A stretch of 64,000 nt of DNA from Mermis nigrescens (taxonomy: Eukaryota; Nematoda; Enoplea; Mermithida; Mermithidae): positions 146,389 through 210,388 of the forward strand of contig JAVLUZ010000082.1 in the NCBI GenBank assembly GCA_036768485.1, read 5' to 3'. Below the pieces are notes generated by a model. It was not told where the DNA came from, made no database searches, and saw only the letters and a list, made by a program, of their open reading frames with translations. The position numbers were made by a program, and so were the translations under genes. Below, in pieces: positions 33,236 to 47,206 of this stretch (the first letter of the stretch is position 1; each line of letters begins with the position of its first letter).

Positions 33236-35907
33236 CGATCCAAATACACAGGGTTTACGTGCGCAAGTAGCGTAGCTAAGTGCTAAGTAAGAGATCCGTT
33301 TATGAAAAGCGCGCTAAAAGCGTCATCAAATTTTGACAGGTAGTGAATAAAAATAAAAATCGTGCATCCATTACAGCTAATGATATTCGGATATTTTATG
33401 AGCATAACAGAAGTTGCACGTAGGCATGAGTCTATAATTTTATAGTGTAGATTGCACATTAAGCACAATGAAAAGCGTTATTATTTGAGAAAGCACTGTC
33501 AATATGCTTTGAAATATATGCAACAATATAAGTGCTCGAATAGCGCACAACTTGACTAATTCACTGACCACTTTTTAAGCAGTTTGGCAGGAAAATTTTA
33601 ATTTCTGTCTAGATTTGACCTTACACTGTAAAAAAATAATTTGTAGAATCCATATAAACTTTTTATGTTTGCTGCGACCAAAATTTCAGCATACATTCAT
33701 AAAAGTTTTATGTTGATCCTACATCCTTGAACTTAGAACATCAACATAAAACCAATTTCATGATATGCGCCTTTCTAGCAGAAGCGAGATAAAAATTTTT
33801 AAAATTTCTTGTTGATCGAAATTAAAAGTACATGAATGACAGCCAGTCAGCCGTACCATAAGCCAATGGTCACCAATTTTTAGCACATAGTAATTACTTT
33901 GTGACAACGTTGCACTGTGTTCCGTTGTTTGAAGACAAAATAAGCTTCGTTATGTTCATTAATGATTCAATTCATAAGCGCAGTGATGTCTGTTTTGAAT
34001 CAAACTAGTATATAGCAACCGCATTATCATTTCTGATGTTTTTGAGCATTAGGAAGCCAATAATTGTGATTTACCATGAATTTTTTGATTTATTTAAATC
34101 TCGAAATAGCATTGATCAAGAAAAATGCATTACTGACACTATGTAGATTGTTATACAGGTAAAAAACTGGCGTGCCAATGTAACCTGTCCCGTGCTAATT
34201 GAAAAAATTTTCATTAGCACTGATGCTAATAGGGGTCGTGCTAAAAAAAGCTAAGGAGGTCTATCGATTTGGGGGTCCGCCAGATTCGGATGGTGTGCAG
34301 ATCCCTTCGCCCATGTGTGGTCACATAGAAACCACATAAATAGTTAAATGCCTTTTGAAAATTGTCGTATCTAGATTTTCGTGAAGGCGTTGTACATCTA
34401 TTTATTGACAAATTGTTGAAAACACTGATAAAAAATTCATGATTCTCTGCGCAAAATGACATTTTGTTCCGTTTAATGGTGCAGAAATTTTGCGAATACT
34501 TTTTTAAAATTTTCGGCAATTTTGTGAGCCGACAAATTACATTTAAAAAGAATAAATAATAAATATATGCAAATCGTGAGCTTGAGAAAAATTCACCGCT
34601 GTGTTAATAGGTGGCTCCTGTATTGCAAGGATTGAATAAATTAAATATTAAGGATTGATGATTTATCAATATCATTATTCATTAATATTATGGATATTAA
34701 AAACAAAGCATGGAAATTTTTTTTTGCTAAAAGTAGTACGAAATATAAACCGTAACAGTTAGGTTTTCGCCAGAAAAATTTTTTTACAAGAAGAGTAAAA
34801 TGTAAAAATATACAAAAAAATTTGCAAAAAAATGGGTCGGCCTGGCAGTCCTCAGCGTCCTGGAATTTGTCAGTGGTCTCTAAGCTTCAGCTTAAAAAGA
34901 ATGTGAAAAGCCAAATTCAGACAAGGGATCCTCCATGGACTTGATTTAGACAAACTGGCGCACAGTGTCGAATTCCGAGGTTCGGATCAATAAATAATTA
35001 ATTAATTCGTAATAATAAAGTTCAATAAATAAAAATCAGTAAACTCATGGTCAAAATTCTTAAAGTCGTCGAAAACAGCTCATAAGTAAGTTTGATTTTT
35101 CTTGTGATAACAATTTTCGTTCTTTTATATGGAAAATAATACATCATAAGGGATCGTATAAAATATATGTGCAGGGAAGTGACGAAAAACAAGTTAGTTC
35201 ATGCTTGATTGGAGGTCAATTTTGCTGTTAGAAATTTACGGTCAAATTCATCCGAAATCCGTTTCACGTTTTTGGTTCGCTAGATCTCAAAAATTCTCCG
35301 TTCATAATGTTCACTTACTATCCTTTACAGTGCATGTGTTTGTGTGGAAAATGATACAAAAAACTCATAGAAAAATTTTCAGATGTTGCGAAAAAAGTTT
35401 ACAGACGTCAGGCGTGCGAAAAACGCCGGTCTATTGCTGGCACGCCCTCCACACACCCACAAAATTTTTATTTTTTCCGGCGTAATACGGTTTTCTAATC
35501 GTAATAAAATTATGTGACATAACATAATGAAATCCAAGTCATACTGTATCATTTGATTGAATTCAGGTCAAAGGAAGCACTTCGAGCAAAGAGCAACATT
35601 ACCACGTGTTTTTACTCAACCTTTTCAAACACAGATCAAGTCATAAAACTGTACATTTTCCATCTGAATCACTGCGTCGCTACGATTTCTATAACTAAAA
35701 ATATGTAGATACGTTTTGAAAAGTAATTGCAAAACTATTTTACTGAATAAAATCATAAATCAGGTATAGAGTTCGACTAGATTTTTTTATTCTCATCGTT
35801 GGTTTAATCCATGAAAAAATGGCTCGGATTTTTTGAAAATGACCTAGAAATTCACGATCAATGTCCTTTTATCGCACCCATACTTCTTATATCGCCAGTT
35901 ATATATA
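33236..35907. other. Non-coding stretch with small palindromes
   Basis: No supported gene. Small inverted repeats include TTTTATGTTGAT with ATCAACATAAAA (33,705-33,755) and GTGCTAAT...ATTAGCAC (34,192-34,220). Confidence 0.35.
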
Positions 35908-36676
35908 ACTAGCAAAGAAAAATGCTCCGATGGAACAAAAAAGATGAATATACATGGAATTGTGGATTATTAAGGATGTAAAAGGAGGGGACTAGGAAAA
36001 ATCTACTTAAAGTCGCAAAATCTGCTAAAAATCACACTTTCTCTAAGCAACGCAAAAAATCGAAGTATATATTGCGGCCAACAGATAAAAATAAATATTT
36101 AACCATAAAATGATTGAAAAAGCAGCAGTTAGCTACGCAGTAGCTATGGAAAATGATGTTGAGTAAACTGACAGTCCTTCTAAGCCAATTGAATGAATGG
36201 TTTAAAACAGTAGGAAACGCGTAAGTTGACTTGATGACTTGAAACAGACTAAATGTAGGTACACTAGCACTCCCTTAACGATTGTATGCACTAATCAATC
36301 GGCCCCTGCTTTGCTTGCTTCAATGCTCAAAACAAAATAAAACAACTTTAAATACAATACCACTTAGTTTTCTATCAATCAGGATACGAAGCTAGTCAGC
36401 GTTGCTACTTGCCAGCAATTTGAAAAAAGTAAACATTATACATTTCGTTTATACACTCTTATCTGAAACTTTGAACATTATTTAAAAAAGACACTTTTTA
36501 GAGGCCGCAGAAAATACTTCGATTTTTAGCGTTGCTTAGAGAAAGTGTGATTTTTAGCAGATTTTGCGACTCTAAGTAGATTTTTCCTAGTCCCCTCCTT
36601 TTTTACATCCTTAATAATCCACAATTCCAAGTATATTCATCTTTTTTGTTCCATCGGAGCATTTTTCTTTGCTAGT
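35908..36676. mobile_element. Long-TIR element family D, copy 1
   Basis: Begins ACTAGCAAAGAAAAATGCTC and ends with its inverse. The inverted arms run about 172 bases (35,908-36,078 and 36,501-36,676). The 420-bp centre is non-coding. The right flank (ACCCTACTTATAATTAGC) is shared with copy 2, so the element forms the left end of a larger 3.2-kb repeat. Confidence 0.8.
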
Positions 36677-37779
36677 ACCCTACTTATAATTAGCGTGATT
36701 TCATTACATAAAAAAATTAAATAATCACATGCCAACCACTTTACACCACTTTGTTGTGTGCAAACAAACTGGCGTATCACATTTGGTTTCTGGTTCATTT
36801 TTAGACTTGAGATCATGTCCAAGACTCATAACCCAGAACTTGACGAGAAAGCTAGCAAAGGCAGACTCACGTTTTCAAGTCCCCCATTTTTTCGACTTTA
36901 AAACCTCCCGAAAAAGCTAAATACTGATGTAAACAAACGCAATTCGCTGTGACGCGTACCCCTTAGAAAGTACTTTATTTTTATCCTATTCGACCTCGCC
37001 CGACTTCTGAGCAGAGAAAGTGGCGAACAAAAAATGTACAAACACGTATTTTCCACTGTACACCACATTGTAAACTTTTAAAAATCTGAACCTAACGCCC
37101 CATTGAATGTAAATAAATTCGGTTCTGGCCAGTTTGTTGCCCTTTGATTGTAGTACGTTTGTATGTGCCAAACTTATGTTCCGCAAAATATTTGATATGA
37201 TTAACCAATGAAAATACGAAAAAAACCCGTGTTTTTTCGCCCACTTTACACCTCAGATTTCGAACTATACACCCCATAAACAACTCAATATTACGTTTTT
37301 TTAGCTGCGGCTTCGCTTCGACGTGTAGCCATTAGAAGTTACTTTATGGCTATTTTATTCAATTCATCCCAACTCATAACCGAAAAAATTTGCAGAGAAA
37401 TCTTGGACAAAATCTGTTTTTTACTCATCCACTAGAGTGTAAAGTTTAAAACTCTGGTATTAGGTGCGTATTGATTGTAGAAAAGTTTGCTGGTAAGCAC
37501 AAGATAGCCACTTAATCCATAGTACATATCTGTCAGAAAAAAAAATTCCTAAAACTCATAACCGGAGTTGTTGGCAGACATAAACAAGTCGAAAACTCGG
37601 CCAAAAATGTGTCTTTTCACCCCCAGATTTTTGCACTCTTTTCATTCCCATTCGAGAACTGAGGCGAAATTTAAAAAACAAAAAAGTGCTATCTGCAAGA
37701 ACCTAAATAGATAAACAAGTCAAATGAAGTGCATGGTTTAGCCAAGAGAATTAAAAAAAAATGAAAAAGTCAGCATTCA

Positions 37780-37846
37780 GAAGATTCGAACCATCATTCT
37801 TTTCTTACGACCGCATCCGAGAACGGAGTTGTCAACCACTGCGCCA
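37780..37846 (-). repeat. tRNA-like block in 3.2-kb repeat, copy A
   Basis: On the minus strand TGGCGCAGTGGTTGACAA resembles an A box, and GGTTCGAATCTTC about 50 bases on is close to a B box. The counterpart at 46,020-46,100 is more decayed. It is a tRNA-derived segment inside a repeat, not a tRNA gene. Confidence 0.45.
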
Positions 37847-38048
37847 CATGGACGTAACCAGAGGGGGGTCAGTTGGGTCTTTTGACCCCCCCCCCCCCCC
37901 CCCCCCCCCAAAATGGAATCGTCACAAAAAAATTCAAAGGGGGAGTAAAGGAAAATAAGCCATCTTCAAGTTGAACGTCGTTTTTTACCATTCGAGACCC
38001 CCAAAACTGTTCAGACACCCCCAAAATAACATCCTGATTACGTTCCTG
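37847..38048. mobile_element. 202-bp insertion with C-run and 5-bp target duplication
   Basis: The ends CATGGACGTAACCAG and CTGATTACGTTCCTG are inverted repeats. CGCCA flanks both sides (37,842-37,846 and 38,049-38,053). The paralogous repeat at about 46,090 has the uninterrupted site ACTGCGTCAACTCG, so this is a real insertion. It contains a run of about 24 C at 37,885-37,909. Confidence 0.75.
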
Positions 38049-39085
38049 CGCCAACTCGGCATATCGGAAAGATTTCAGTTTGACTATACTATCTTGAAAA
38101 ATATTCATCATTCTACTGAAGTTTAAGAATAGTGCATTTATGATGATAAAAGTAGTTATTTATTAAAGAGAGTCAAAAACCTCTGAAATAAGGAAAATCC
38201 TGATCAAGCAATATGCAGTACGGAGTTATCTATCGGCATGAGAAAATAGGTGTAAGTATAATTCAACGTTCACTTCTTCATACCTCAACAAACACTGGCT
38301 GTAGAAAAGTTTAAAGGTCACATTCGTTATTCTGACCTTACGGAGAACATTTAAAAAAATCATCATCTACGACGCTCTGGGCGCAAAAATGCTTCTCGGT
38401 GTAAACTTGTGCTTATACCGCAATATTGGGTGTATAAAACAAAATAAACTGGGATCTGTAACGCTAAGGTCAGGGCACCTTTTAAGCATAATTAGCATGT
38501 TCCGCCTACTTAGCTGAGTAGTTAAAGAAATATCGTTTTTCGTCTCGAACCTTTTACACTAAAGCGATCACAGATAAAGAAATATTGCATTATAAGAAAA
38601 ACAAAAAAATTCGGTTTTGAGATTATGCAACCCTCTACATTATTAAAGTGATTGGACTGCACAGAAATCAAAATTGAGTTAGATAAGCTGAAGGACACGC
38701 AAAGAGTAAAAAACACGTATACTTTACACTTTTATGCAACAAGCATCTAGTGTAAAAAAATTTTAAGGTCAGATTCGTAATCTACAGCTTGGGGGCAACA
38801 TTTTTGAAAAAATTGGCCCTCCGCAAATTTTTTGATTTTTCGGTTTACACTTTACGCACATTGTTAACTCGGTATTGACTGTAAGCAAAAAAAGAGCGAC
38901 ATCGAATTTTTTTAATTATCTATCGATTAAAAAAAAGCCGCAGCTCCCAGATGTGTGCCGTTATAGCTGTGAGGGGGGGAGAAAAATTTCGCACTCGCTG
39001 TGGTAAACATATAAGAAAAAAGGAGGCCAAGCATATTATAGGTAGCGCTATCGCGCAACCTATGATGATGATGTATTTTTTGAAA

Positions 39086-40029
39086 TGCTTCTGCAGCTAA
39101 ATTAAAATTTCACAAACAAGCTGAAACGAAAATCAAGTACTTGACATATCAAAATGGCAATAGTTTTCGTTTAAATGGATAAGGCCCGAATTCTGGGGAA
39201 GAAGTCTGCGTCTGGGCTGGGTCCGAAAAGTTTCATAGGCCAGAAAAGAGTCGAAAATTGTTAGTAGGACAAAAACAATTTTTCCGCACTTTCCATCAAT
39301 TTTATTGGTATCAAAAAAAACGAAGCAGACTAAAATATTCTCAAAAATATAATTCTGTGGATCTTTCTAATTTCATTCAGGTGTTTTTGATATCTAGGGG
39401 GTGTAAGGTCAGTGATCGATTATAGCATCTGATGCAGTGAAATCGTTGAAAAAACTCAAAAAATTCAATTCAGTGGGTAATTGTTTTGGGGGAGGTCTAT
39501 TGGATTCTCTGTGGTCCACAAGCCATGTGGTCCAATCTTTCCACGTCCATGTGCGCATATACCACATGAATGTTGAAGAATTACCCAGTTAAATTGAAGG
39601 AAAATACATGTATTCATACTATTTGCCGAAATTTTCACTAAATGGCGTATTTCACGCGAAAAACAATTCTGAAAACTTTATTCACCTCAACGATTGGATT
39701 CACTCGAGAATCACGCGTATTCTTTCGTACGCACCGTGTGCACGACGCCAATGCACATCAAATAAACCCGTAAGAATGATGTTAAATAAAAACAAAGCAG
39801 TAGAATATTAATAATAATCGAACATGCGCACCCAAATAGCGAGGAACGCTATCAAAAATCCGTGATAGTCCGAACCAGGCACTAAACGCGCGCATGTGGA
39901 AATTTTCCCACTTTTTTCAAATCACTTTTTCGCCCCTTCGAGTACATCAAATGGAGCTATCCAGTTATTATTAGTAATACTTTTACTATTATTACTGTAG
40001 TTGCGCTTTTACTTCAAAATAAAACTTCG
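39086..40029. other. Non-coding stretch
   Basis: No supported gene; frames are short and without domains. Confidence 0.3.
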
Positions 40030-40225
40030 CCAAAAAACTGTTTCGTTTCAGTTCAAACATGCCGAACTTGACGCTTCATTGTCGTCGTGTTGTTGTGTGC
40101 GGGGTTCGCTGTCGTCTGGTAAATCGCGTCAAAAAAATTTATCCTATTTAAAACACACGTGCGAATCCCTAAAAAAGTATCGAGAAACGCATTTGACTAA
40201 ACGACTATTGCCCGATAATAATTGA
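40030..40225 (+). CDS. Possible terminal exon, unrecognised
   Basis: After a plausible acceptor (CTGTTTCGTTTCAG, about 40,051) a frame reads FKHAELDASLSSCCCVRGSL, SSGKSRQKNLSYLKHTCESL and KKYRETHLTKRLLPDNN, ending TGA. The Cys cluster and Lys/Arg-rich tail look more protein-like than nearby frames, but no family or partner exon is recognised. Confidence 0.2.
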
Positions 40226-41496
40226 TAAAACTTGTCATTTCGGCGCCTTATCACGACTTATCACTAGACGAACTATTGTAGAAAATAAAATCTAAAAAAT
40301 AAAATGCTCAGCTTTAAAAAGAATTAAGGAGACAGGTCCCGAAAAACTCGCCTATTTTAAAAGCAGACATCAATATCTGCTCCTGATAACACCTCTAACA
40401 TAAAAAGCATCGCACGGTCGTACAATGCGCGAGCTACAGTACCTACGCGCCGAATTTGAGTTTGCTATGTATATGCGCGCTTGATTATCAGATTATATTA
40501 AATCTTGCGTTCAAGGCCAATGTTATACATACTTATAACTTATATTCAATGTTAATGGATTTTGGAAGCCCATTCTATTTTTTTCCTACACACATTTGTA
40601 CAGAATACCAGTCGACGACGACCGTACAACAAGGTTAGTAGGATACCAGGACGTACCAGGAACGGAGCGAACTTTTACTGAGATGTTTTTTCGGCCCTGC
40701 GACAAATGTCAAACTAGTACGAGGCGCGCAGCAGCTCGAGCATCAAATTTTTGGAGCGGGTTGAAAAAAGGCGCATTTTGCACCTAAATTAGCGTAGCAT
40801 AAAGGAAAGATCGCAAAAAGCGGCCTATCGCTCCGCAGCGAGAAGATCCGTAATACTGACTAAGACTGCTTGTCTGCGCTATAGGCAAAAACAAATAGGT
40901 CGTAGTCTTTAAAAAGCAAAAATGCTCATCGTAAAAAGAATTATCTAAACATAGAGCATTGGTAATTTAAGGACATAATCTGGTCAGTCCGTGAACTATA
41001 AATAAGTAACAGATATAAGTAACGAATAAATAAAAAAATATAATAAAAAACAAATAATTACAATTATAAGTAGAAACGCATCGTAAAAAGCAACAATGTG
41101 CTTAATAAACCGACGGAAGACAGCTCAGTCGGTTCAGTCCCAACCAGGGCAGCGACCAAATTTTGTGAGTGTGAATGAGGCAGAAATTCAAAAATCGCAA
41201 AAAAAACATAGGTCGAAATTCAATTCAAAGGTCTACACCATAATTCCTGCAGAGGGTATTTGTGAATCTTGGGGTCTAAACGCATCACATCTGAATGGAG
41301 TTTCCTACACAAATTGTAGTGTTCCTATATCTATGTGCCACTACTAATCCGTTTAGCTTCTCCGTAGAAGCTTTGTCTCCCTAGAGGGTGTCCGAACTTC
41401 GAAGTAGTAAAACAAGGTTCTCTAAACAGGGCTCTTCTGTGTTACATCGCGAGCCAACTCCTTTTCAGGGAGAAATTTGTCCTATTTAACGGAGGT
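40226..41496. other. Non-coding stretch
   Basis: Frames at 40,596-40,787 and 41,096-41,347 are short and show no domain. Nothing else could be supported. Confidence 0.3.
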
Positions 41497-41504
41497 CTTA
41501 GGCA

Positions 41505-41750
41505 CATGTGGGTTGGGTAGCACCCAAATTCTGCGGGGGTGTGTTTTTCAAAGGTCAAAAAATGGTCTTTAAAATGATGCTGTGGCAAAAAACACCATTA
41601 TTCCACGTCTCTCATCGAGCACAATCCGTTGGCATAAAAAATTGCAAAAAACGAAGACATTTTCAAAAATTAAATTCTGGAGGAGTATTTTGGTTTCTGG
41701 GGGAACTCCGGCCTTCTGTGGGATGCATACCCCCCACGCCCACGTATAGT
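41505..41750 (+). mobile_element. hAT-like MITE family M1, copy 3
   Basis: Starts CATGTGGGTTGGGTAGC and ends CCACGCCCACGTATAGT. It is flanked by perfect 8-bp duplications CTTAGGCA (41,497-41,504 and 41,751-41,758), which span the junction of the family C element with its own target duplication. It therefore inserted after that element. Confidence 0.85.
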
Positions 41751-42321
41751 CTTAGGCATAGGCGTAGCCAGTGAGGCGTTGGGGGCACATGCCCTTCCCG
41801 AAATTTTTCAGGAATATTGTCGATTTTTTGTTGCAATAATGTGTCCAGAAAACTGAGCTCGAAAAGGCAAAAACGTCTAAATTTGCCGGCGCTTCGCGCC
41901 GAGTTATTATTATTTATTGTTATATAGATACAATGAATTTAAAAGCTTGAATCAGTTGAAATAATCCAGCACTTCACATCATTTTAGTAATTTATTGCAC
42001 TATTTGTTCGTTGAATGAAACTGTGCATGCTTGTTGAGCATAATAGTAAAAGTGCGAAAATGATTGTGTACCAGTTAATTTATTCTCTGCTTTGTTTGTC
42101 TTTTGTGTACCAGTTTGTCTATTCTTTCCTCTGTTTGTCTTTTCTTTACAAGGACACATAATCCTATTTTAAACGAAAGAAATGGCCAAATTTTCTTATG
42201 TTTTTCCGCATTTCCTGTTTTCTGAACTGCATCTTGTTAATAAAAAGGCCACAAATGGGCCTGAAAACGGTAAGAACAAAAGTTTCATTGATACATTTTT
42301 CTATACCATATTGGCAGCGAC

Positions 42322-42591
42322 CATACCTGGGCGTGGCGGGGTGGGTTTGGGGGTATGCACCTCCACCCCTAGAAACCAAAATAACCCCCCCCCATTTTAT
42401 CGAAATACCCCCCAGGATTCAATTTTTGAATTTTTTTTTGTTTTTTCACAATATTTTTGATGCCAATGGATAGTGCTCGATGAGTAACGTTGAAAAATGG
42501 TGTTTTTTCGCCATACCACCATTTTCAAAGCCATCTTTTTACCTTTGAAAAAATATTGCACCCCCTAGAACTTTGGTGCCGCCCACCTATG
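42322..42591 (-). mobile_element. hAT-like MITE family M1, copy 4
   Basis: In plus-strand order it starts CATACCTGGGCGTGG and ends GCCGCCCACCTATG. Perfect 8-bp duplications GCAGCGAC lie at 42,314-42,321 and 42,592-42,599. The inverse family C copy at 58,310-58,330 has the uninterrupted site. Confidence 0.9.
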
Positions 42592-43395
42592 GCAGCGACC
42601 CGTTGCTGTGCTATGTAATTAGTAGAGGTCGAATAACGCATTTCAGCTCAGAAGTATGGGCTTGATTTAGAACCGAGATTCGGTTGATTTCGCAAAAGAT
42701 TTTAAAGTCAACATTATGCTTTTTTTACAAAATTTTTCCGGGACTCTGTCCCGGCCCTGCTGGGAACTCTTGAGCGCGCCACCCCATACCCCCGTAGCCG
42801 TACATTCTCGTTGTACATGTGCAACGAGATTTTAACGAGATTTTAGGGAGAACAAGCCAGGAAAAGGGGTTAGGAATTTCTAAAAACTTCCAGCGTTTCG
42901 CGCCGGTGCCACCTAGGCGTTCGGCACCTTAAAGTGTCCGGCCGGACACTTTAAGGTATCTTAAAGTGTCCGGGCTACAATAACGTGCCTAAAAGCGAGA
43001 ACAAATGTATTTGAACATTGGGATAGAGGGGGCATCATACGTACACGTAAAAGGATAGGGTTTGAACCCCCAAAGTCCAAAGTCTCTCGCCAAATTGATA
43101 GATCCGTAGAATTGAATGATTTAGCGTTTTTTGCACTTATGCTCCATCTGACTGCCAGAATTTGGCCCACTGCCCATGTGAAGTAGCAGGCATTTGACGA
43201 CCCAAAGTGTTGGGTGGGGGTTCGCCAACCATTAGGGGAGTGCGCGAACTTCAATTTTTTCAAAATTTGAAAGAAAGCACCTAAAGCGGCTAGACATCTC
43301 AAGTTTTTATACAAAATCGGGGAGGCGAAATATACAATTTATTTTTATTGATATTTATATTTTTATATTTACGATTTGATTATGGGAATCTCCTT

Positions 43396-43654
43396 CACAC
43401 CTGGGCGAGGGTGTTTGGGGGGTATGCACCACTCTGAGAAACTAAAATACCCCTCAGAAATCAAAATACCCCCAGAATTTATTTTCTGAAATTTTTTTCT
43501 ATTTTTTTGCAATTCTTTAATGCCAATGGATAGTGCTCGATGAGAAACGTTGAAAAATTGTGTTTTTTCGCCATAACATCATTTCTAAGGCCCTTTTTTG
43601 ACCTTTGAAAAATCTTGCAGCCCCCCTCCAGAATTTTGTTGGTGCCCACGTATG
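43396..43654 (-). mobile_element. hAT-like MITE family M1, copy 5
   Basis: In plus-strand order it starts CACACCTGGGCGAGG and ends GTGCCCACGTATG. The flanks ATCTCCTT and ATCTCCAC match at 6 of 8 bases. The interior landmarks are inverted and intact. Confidence 0.82.
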
Positions 43655-43707
43655 ATCTCCACCCCTTGTTACATGTATGAATGGTAGCATGATAGGCAAT
43701 ATATAAA

Positions 43708-44462
43708 ACTAGCAAAGAAAAATGCTCCGATGGAACAAAAAAGATGAATATACTTGGAATGTGGATTATTAGGATATAAAAGGAGGGGACTAGGAAAAAT
43801 CTACCTAAAGTCGCAAAATCTGCTAAAAATCATACTTTCTCTAAGCAACGGAAAAAATCATAGTATATTCTGCGGCCAACAGATTAAAATGAATATTTGA
43901 CCACAAAATGATTAAAAAAGCAGCACATTAGCTTCGCAGTAGCTATGGGAAATGATGTTGAGTAAACTAACAGTCTTTCTAAGCCAATTGAATGAATGGT
44001 TTAATACAGTAGCAAACACCTAAGTTGACTTGAAACAGACTAAATGTAGGTACACTAGCATGCCCTTAAGGATTGTGTGCACTAATCAATCGGCCCCTGC
44101 TTTGCTTGCTTTAATGCTCAAAACAAAATAAAACAACTTTAAATACAATACCACTCAGTTTTCTATCGATCAGGATACGAAGCCTGTCAGCGTTGCTACT
44201 TGCCAGCAATTAAAAATAAACATTACAGATTTCGTTTATACCTTCTTATCTGAAACTTTGAACATTATTTAAAAAAGACACTTTTTTTAGAGGCCGCAGA
44301 ATATACTTCGATTTTTTCCGTTGCTTAGAGAAAGTATGATTTTTAGCAGATTTTGCGACTGTAGATAGATTTTTCCTAGTCCCCTCCTTTTATATCCTTA
44401 ATAATCCACATTCCAAGTATATTCATCTTTTTTGTTCCATCAGAGCATTTTTCTTTGCTAGT
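43708..44462. mobile_element. Long-TIR element family D, copy 2
   Basis: Starts ACTAGCAAAGAAAAATGCTC and ends with the inverse, with arms about 175 bases long. It matches the copy at 35,908-36,676 throughout, including the right flank. Confidence 0.8.
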
Positions 44463-47206
44463 ACTCTACTTTTAATTAGCATGATTTGAGTAAATCAATC
44501 AGTAAACACATACAGTAGCATACCACAATAATGACAGCAGTCCAAGAACGCGGAAAACAATATTGTTCTTAACATCAGCATTATCCTTTTTAAACAAGCC
44601 AACCTTACATTCTTTAAACATATCAAAGTTTTTCAGCATAAACTTTACGCAAATATCAAGTGTAAGGAACACTAACGCTCAGATTTGGAACTAAAATAAA
44701 TTTGTAGTATAATCTACATATTGACAACAAATCGAATAGTGCAAACTTTACATAACTACTAGGTGTAGAGAAAACTAACAGTCAGATTCCCAATTCTGAT
44801 TTTACGTAGAGCGTTTAAAAAAATTAAACTTCCGCTAGGCTCTAGAACTAAAGTTAATATGCAGTATAAACTTTACACAACCACAGAGTGTTAAGAAAAT
44901 TCCGGTCGGATTCGTAATTCTGATATTACTGTGATATTACGATCAACATTTATGAAAAAATTAAGTTAACACAATGGACCGTGGACAAATAAATATCAGA
45001 TGTAAACCACTTTACAGCACTGTTGAGTGCAAACAAACTGACGTATTAAATTTGGTTTCTGGTTAATTTTTAGACTTGAGATTATGTCCAGACTCATAAC
45101 CCAGAACTTGGCAGATAAAACAAGGCAGAAACACGTTTAACTTCCCCTTTTTTTGACTTTACACCTCCCGGAAAAGCTAAATATTGATGTAAACAAACGC
45201 AATTTGCTGTGACGCGTACCCCTTAGGAAGTACTTTATTTTTATTCCTATTCGTCCTCGCCCGACTTCTGAACAGAGAAAGAGGCAAACAAAAAATTGAC
45301 AAACCTGTATTTTTCATTGTCCACCACATTGTAAACTAAATTAAACCTAACTCCATTGAGTGTAAATAAAGTCGGTTCGGGTCAGTTTGTAGCCCTTTGG
45401 TTTTAGTACGTTTGTATGTGCCAAACTTATGTTTCACAGAATATTTGATATGATTTACCAATCAAAATACGAAAAAAACCTGTTTTTTCGCCCATTTTAC
45501 ACCTCAGATTTCGAACTTTACACCCCTGTAAATAACACAATAATATGTTTTTTTGAACGCGGCTTGCTTCGATGTGTAGCCCTTAGAAGAGACCTTATTT
45601 TTATTTTATTCAATTCATCCAAAGTCATAACCGAAAATGTTGGCAAAGAAATCTCGGACAAAATCTGTTTTTTTACTCATCCACTAGAGTGTAAAGTTCA
45701 AATCCCTGGTACTAATTGCGTATTGATTGTGGAAAAGTTTGCTGGCTAGCACAGGATATCCCTTGATCCGTAGTACATTTCTATCAGAAAAAATTTCTTA
45801 AATCTCATAACCGGAGTTGTTGGCAGGCATAAACATGTCGAAAACACGACTAAAATGTGTCTTTTTACCCCCAAATTTTCGCACTCTTTACACTTCCATT
45901 CGAGAACCAAGGCGAAATTCAAAAACAAAAAGTGTCAGCTGCAGAACATAAATAGATAAATAAGTCTTATGAAGTGCATGGTTTTGCCAAAAGAAGTTAA
46001 AAGAATGAAAAAAGCCAGCATTCAGAAGATTTGAACCCATTAGTCTTTATCTGAATCTGCATGCGAGAACAGATGCGTAAGCCACTGCGTCAACTCGACA
46101 TATCGGCGAATTTTAATACTACGCTAATAATTGAAAAATATTCATCATTCTACTAGATTTTAAGAATAGTGCATTTATGATAATAAAAATAATTATTTAT
46201 TAAAGACGAGTCAAAAACCTCCGAATAAGAAAAATCTGATCAAACAATATGCAATACGAAGTTATCTAACGGCATTAGAAAGTAGATGGGGGTAAAATTC
46301 AAAGTTCACCTCTTCATATCTGAACAAACACTTGCTGTAGAAAAGTTCAAAGGTCAGATTCGTTATTCTGACCTTACGGAGAGCATTTTTAAAAAAATTC
46401 ATCATCTACATCTGTACTAATAACGCAGTATTGATTGTAAAGATACAAAATAAATTCTGCCGTGTAGCACTTAGGACGAGGCACATTTTAAAGATAATTA
46501 CCACGTTCTATCTACTAAGTGGAGAATATGGCAGGAAAAAACGTTTTTTTGTCCCAGACTCTTTACAGTAAACCCTCTCTAAATTTGATAATATTACTTT
46601 CTCGAAAAAAATTAAAAACATTTCACTAGATTTAATAACTGTCTACCTTTTAAAACCAATCAGACTGTATACAATGTAAAAATAAGTTCGATATGCTTCT
46701 GCACATGAAAACTGTAAAAAACCATCTACTTTTTACAATATTGCGTTAAAAGAGAAACAAAAATTTGTTATTCGAAATTTTGTGACCATCTACATGATAA
46801 AAACAATTGCACTGCACAAAAACCAAAATTGAGTTAGATAAGCTGAAAACAAGCAAAGAGTAAAAAACCCGTATACTTTACATTTTTATGCAAGAACCAT
46901 TCAGTGTAAAGAAATTTTAAGGTCAGATTCGTAATCTAAAGCTCGGGGCAACATTTTAAAACAAAATCGGCCCTCCGCAAATTATTTGATTTTTCGGTTT
47001 ACACTTTACACACTCATTGCTAACTCGGTATTGAGTGTAAACAAAAAAAGATAGGCATCGAATTTTTTAATTATCCATCGATTTCTAAAAACCGCACCTC
47101 CCAGATGTGTGCCGTTATAGCTGTGAGGGGGTACACAAATTTCGCACTCGCTGTGAAAAACATATAAGAAAAAAGGATGGCCAAGTATATTATAGGTAGC
47201 GCTATC

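Larger units (their letters stand above)
35908..39085. repeat. 3.2-kb dispersed repeat, copy A
   Basis: Co-linear with 43,708-47,490. Shared landmarks are the D element, AACTGRCGTATYA..., TAGACTTGAGATCATGTCC, repeated GTAAACTTTACAC-type motifs, a tRNA-like block and the end AGGTAGCGCTATCGCGC. No coding sequence. Copy A lacks about 500 bp present in B near 44,500-45,000 and carries an extra 202-bp insertion at 37,847. Confidence 0.8.
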
